The notes under the pieces were generated by a model, which worked only from the letters and a program-made list of their open reading frames with translations, did no database searches and was not told the DNA's origin. DNA of 64,000 nt from JAMXLJ01 sp036558745 (GTDB lineage Bacteria > Actinomycetota > Acidimicrobiia > IMCC26256 > JAMXLJ01): contig DATBEZ010000052.1 of the NCBI GenBank assembly GCA_036558745.1, forward strand, positions 68,130 through 132,129, in the 5' to 3' direction. Of the stretch, positions 62,036 through 64,000 are shown piece after piece. The position numbers were made by a program, and so were the translations under genes. How positions within the stretch are numbered: the stretch's first letter is position 1; every line of letters starts with the position of its first letter.

Positions 62036-62727
62036 GGCAGGTCCGAGTAGCGGAACCGCGTGCGCAACGGTGACGAAACGCCGTCGGCGCGCACGACGTC
62101 GAGCTCACCGGTGTGCGACGCGAACGCCAGATAGACGGCGTCGTCGGGCTGCACCGAGAGCGTGACCGCGCTGAGGTCGCCCGCGTGCTCCCCGAGGATC
62201 CCCTTCGTGCGAACGGTGTCGACGACCTGCGCGTCGTGGACGACCGTCAGGGTTCGCGCGTCCTTGGCGCCCTTGTTGAAGGTCGCGAGCACGTCGACGC
62301 GGTCGCCGATCCGCAGCGCGCCGCCGAGCGCGTGCTCGGGCGTGATCGGCACGGTCATGTCCCGGCCTGCGGCCGCGTCGCGACCGAGCGCCGCGCTCGC
62401 GAACAGACCGTCGCGCGCGACGGATGCCAGCAGCACCCTGCCGACGACCGCGTCGCGTCGCGCGCCCCGGACGAGGCCGGCCAAGACTCCCGCGTCAACG
62501 CGCACCCGCGTGACGCGCACGTCGCTCGCGGTGAGCACGTGCCCGGCCGGGAGATCGCGTGACGCGGTCAGCACCGGCACGGTGTGGTCCGCCGCCGAGA
62601 ACAGCGCGAGTCCGCCGGCGACGGAGACCACGACCAGCAGGACGCCGGCCAGGAGTCGCGTGTCGAGCCGCCGGAGCTGCTTCGTGCGGGCGCGGCCGCG
62701 CCCGCCGGCGAGTGCGGCCACGCTCAT
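62032..62727 (-). CDS. cpaB: CpaB/RcpC-like SAF-domain pilus protein
   Basis: A 231-residue protein with one N-terminal helix (LLAGVLLVVVSVAGGLALF). A SAF domain (VPVLTASRDLPAGHVLTASDV) is followed by the RcpC/CpaB region (LRIGDRVDVLATF, VTLSVQPDDAVYLAFAS). It is the first gene of the tad operon. The ATG at 62727 has GGAGGGA upstream. The divergent regulator gene begins 100 bases away, with shared operator-like repeats. Confidence 0.88.
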   Translation of the reverse strand: MSVAALAGGRGRARTKQLRRLDTRLLAGVLLVVVSVAGGLALFSAADHTVPVLTASRDLPAGHVLTASDVRVTRVRVDAGVLAGLVRGARRDAVVGRVLLASVARDGLFASAALGRDAAAGRDMTVPITPEHALGGALRIGDRVDVLATFNKGAKDARTLTVVHDAQVVDTVRTKGILGEHAGDLSAVTLSVQPDDAVYLAFASHTGELDVVRADGVSSPLRTRFRYSDLP

Positions 62728-62772
62728 GGCTCCCTCCACGTCGCACGCTCCCCCGCTGCCGTCCCGCCCGCC

Positions 62773-62812
62773 GATACGATGTGACACGCACTTGGACGTA
62801 TCGCGACGTATC
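62773..62812. promoter_or_regulatory. CGTATC repeat cluster between the tad operon and the small HTH regulator gene
   Basis: GACGTATC occurs at 62795-62802 and again at 62805-62812, a 10-base (one helical turn) phasing. GATACG at 62773-62778 is an inverted copy. All lie in the 99-base spacer upstream of both cpaB and the regulator, with GGAGG next to the regulator start. Direct repeats of this kind suit MerR/BldC-type small proteins that bind cooperatively. Confidence 0.55.
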
Positions 62813-62826
62813 CGGAGGACCGAGCG

Positions 62827-63036
62827 GTGGCCGAACGCCCGCGCTTCCTGCAACCGGCCGAGGTCGCCGAGCTCCTCAACGTGACCGTCTCGCAGGTGTA
62901 CACGCTCATGCGCTCCGGCGAGCTGCCCGCGGTGAAGATCGGCAAGCGCGGGGTGTGGCGAGTGAGTCCCGACGCGCTCGACGGGTACATCGATCGGCTC
63001 GAACGCGAGGCGGAGGCCCGCAGGGCCACCTCATAG
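62827..63036 (+). CDS. Small excisionase/BldC-like MerR-type DNA-binding protein
   Basis: A 69-residue protein that is essentially one winged helix-turn-helix (HTH_17/excisionase type): LQPAEVAELLNVTVSQVYTL (recognition helix), then MRSGELPAVKIGKRGVWRVS (wing) and a C-terminal helix. It has the size of Streptomyces BldC. There is no integrase nearby, so a phage excisionase role is unlikely. It is divergent from the tad operon, and its promoter carries phased direct repeats; autoregulation and tad control are inferred. The GTG follows GGAGG. Confidence 0.85.
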   Translation: MAERPRFLQPAEVAELLNVTVSQVYTLMRSGELPAVKIGKRGVWRVSPDALDGYIDRLEREAEARRATS

Positions 63037-63046
63037 CGCCGCGGGG

Positions 63047-63409
63047 TCACCACACCGGCTCCCGCACCATCCGGACCACCGCGTCGAGGCGGATGTCGTG
63101 CCGGCGGACGACGCGGCGGCGGGCGGCACCCGAAGGATCGGCAACCTCGCCCACGCTGACGACGTCGCGACCGACGGCGAGGATCCGTCCGGTCACCGCC
63201 GCGGCGTCCACGGTCACGATCGTGACGACGTCACCGGGGGCGAGTGACCGAAGCTCCTCGACGAAGGTGCGCCGGGCCCGGCCGGCGGCGACGATCGCTC
63301 GGGCCTCCTCGTGCTGCTCGGCCCGGTGCTCGGGCTCGCCGAGCCCGAGTCCCGCCGCGATCTCCCAGAAGTCGTCGAAACCATCGTGGGACTCGTGCTC
63401 GTCGTCCAT
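63047..63409 (-). CDS. Hypothetical protein next to the tad locus, 120 residues
   Basis: The acidic N-terminus (DDEHESHDGFDDFWEIAAGLG) is followed by a helix and a compact beta-rich part (GDVVTIVTVDAAAVTGRILAVG, DVVSVGEV) that recalls a small SH3/Sm-like barrel. No family is recognised. The start at 63409 is set because upstream frame is low-complexity. The gene is convergent with the HTH regulator, with a 10-base gap. TGA stop. Confidence 0.6.
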   Translation of the reverse strand: MDDEHESHDGFDDFWEIAAGLGLGEPEHRAEQHEEARAIVAAGRARRTFVEELRSLAPGDVVTIVTVDAAAVTGRILAVGRDVVSVGEVADPSGAARRRVVRRHDIRLDAVVRMVREPVW

Positions 63410-63495
63410 CCGCCGCCGCTTTGCACCTTTCCAACGAGATTGCGCAGTGAACCAGCCGCCCTGCTCGGTTGTCAAACTGGACGAACCACACTCAG

Positions 63496-63554
63496 TTGAC
63501 GTCACGGTCCGATGATGTCATGCTGCGCTACCTTATTCAACGTACTTGAACGCA
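63496..63554 (+). promoter_or_regulatory. AT-richer promoter region of the last gene
   Basis: TTGACG at 63496-63501 is embedded in the 8-bp palindrome TGACGTCA. It is followed by TACCTTATTCAA (63529-63540), 15-26 bases before the ATG. The exact hexamers are uncertain because no 16-18-base spacing fits both. Confidence 0.35.
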
Positions 63555-64000
63555 ATGAGGCTCATGTTGTCAGTGGGATCGGACCTGTTGCTGCGAACGG
63601 TGCTCCTGCACGGCGCCGTCGCCGCCGCGGCCGTGTGCGTCGCGCTCTTCCTGGCCGATGTCATCTCCCATCTCGCGGTCCGGGTGGGTCGGGCGGTCCC
63701 GGCGCTCCTCCGGCTCGAACGTCGCTCGCCACGACCGCTGCGGCGGCTCGCGCAGATGACCGCGACGGCGCTCCTCGCGATCGCCGTCGCCCGGCCCGCC
63801 GGGGCGTCGCCGACACCGGTACGCGACTGGCTCAGCAGCACCACCACCGCCGCGACGACCGCACCGCCCGTCGCGAGGCCGGCGCCCGTCCCGATGACCA
63901 CCTCCACGCCGACCCCGTCGTCGACGTCCCCAACCTCGACGACGACCGCCGGCGGCCCCACACCGCCGGCCCCTGCCGCGCCCACACCCGCTCCCGCCGC
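63555..64000 (+). CDS. Membrane protein with Pro/Thr-rich linker, cut by window end
   Basis: Open from the ATG at 63555 to the end of the window. Two hydrophobic helices (about residues 10-37 and 68-83) flank a basic segment. They are followed by a Thr/Pro/Ala-rich low-complexity stretch (STPTPSSTSPTSTTT) that continues off the end. In actinobacterial tad loci, large proteins with two N-terminal helices, a Pro/Thr linker and then LysM and SARP-like domains are found in this position; whether this one has them cannot be seen. The start is supported by the position of the first helix; no Shine-Dalgarno is obvious. Confidence 0.6.
   Translation, partial: MRLMLSVGSDLLLRTVLLHGAVAAAAVCVALFLADVISHLAVRVGRAVPALLRLERRSPRPLRRLAQMTATALLAIAVARPAGASPTPVRDWLSSTTTAATTAPPVARPAPVPMTTSTPTPSSTSPTSTTTAGGPTPPAPAAPTPAPA

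Noticed and set aside
62827..63036. Reading the small HTH protein as a phage or plasmid excisionase marking a mobile element
   Set aside because: No integrase, attachment-site repeat, phage gene or composition change is nearby, and it sits at a pilus operon promoter.
63533..63985. Minus-strand frame opposite the last plus-strand gene
   Set aside because: The plus strand has two clear membrane helices followed by a Thr/Pro linker; the minus frame is Val/Ala/Arg/Ser low complexity.

Overview
This is a contiguous stretch of chromosome from a very GC-rich actinobacterium. Mycothiol-type DinB/maleylpyruvate isomerase proteins, an F420-type luciferase-like oxidoreductase, a PASTA-domain Ser/Thr kinase, a secretin-free Tad pilus operon, GatCAB and paired HadA/HadB-like dehydratases all point to Actinobacteria. 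The mix of lipid and steroid-type genes (SCP2 domain, SDR, epoxide-hydrolase-like protein, acyl-CoA mutase) and the many starts without a Shine-Dalgarno sequence would fit an uncultured Acidimicrobiia-type lineage, but that placement is inference. There is no transposase, integrase, phage gene, CRISPR array, rRNA or recognisable tRNA. The window looks like ordinary core and lineage-specific chromosome.

Layout. 1-11.3 kb: truncated Lhr helicase, a GGDEF-EAL c-di-GMP protein, a Nei-type glycosylase overlapping tail-to-tail with an ArsB-like permease, then an ECF sigma factor with an unusual anti-sigma/MDMPI fusion. 11.4-13.4 kb: secreted glycoside hydrolase with Calx-beta modules. 13.5-17.7 kb: ilvB-ilvN-(PH-like protein)-ilvC, preceded by what reads as a classical attenuator with a Leu/Ile/Val-rich leader peptide. 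17.7-23.1 kb: membrane esterase, MprF-like lysyltransferase and a two-component system. 23.2-28.6 kb: Fpg-type glycosylase, ilvD, and a divergent three-gene set (MDMPI, LLM oxidoreductase, BNR-repeat protein). 28.7-32.9 kb: gatB and gatCA separated by an oppositely oriented alpha/beta hydrolase. 33-46.7 kb: ferredoxin, SCP2, membrane proteins, SDR, PASTA kinase, ligA-hadA-hadB-adh, and a MetE-like protein. 46.8-50 kb: cysteine desulfurase-mnmA-CaCA exchanger. 50-51 kb: one lipoprotein gene broken by many frameshifts. 51.3-56.3 kb: acyl-CoA mutase large subunit and a CHASE-PAS-GGDEF-EAL protein. 56.4-62.7 kb: nine overlapping tad/cpa pilus genes. 62.8-64 kb: a small MerR/excisionase-type regulator, a hypothetical protein and the start of a Pro/Thr-rich membrane protein cut off by the window end.

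Functional links. The ilv genes form most of branched-chain amino acid synthesis and appear controlled by leader-peptide attenuation. The cysteine desulfurase and MnmA are translationally coupled and together make 2-thiouridine in tRNA. The tad genes are chained by 4-bp ATGA/GTGA overlaps, and the divergent small regulator has helically phased repeats in the shared promoter. Two GGDEF-EAL proteins with intact motifs could link membrane sensing to c-di-GMP and possibly surface attachment.

Promoter style. More than ten genes have a TANNNT-type -10 hexamer 6-9 bases before the start codon and no ribosome binding site, so leaderless transcription seems common. Other genes have clear GGAGG-type sites and 5' leaders.
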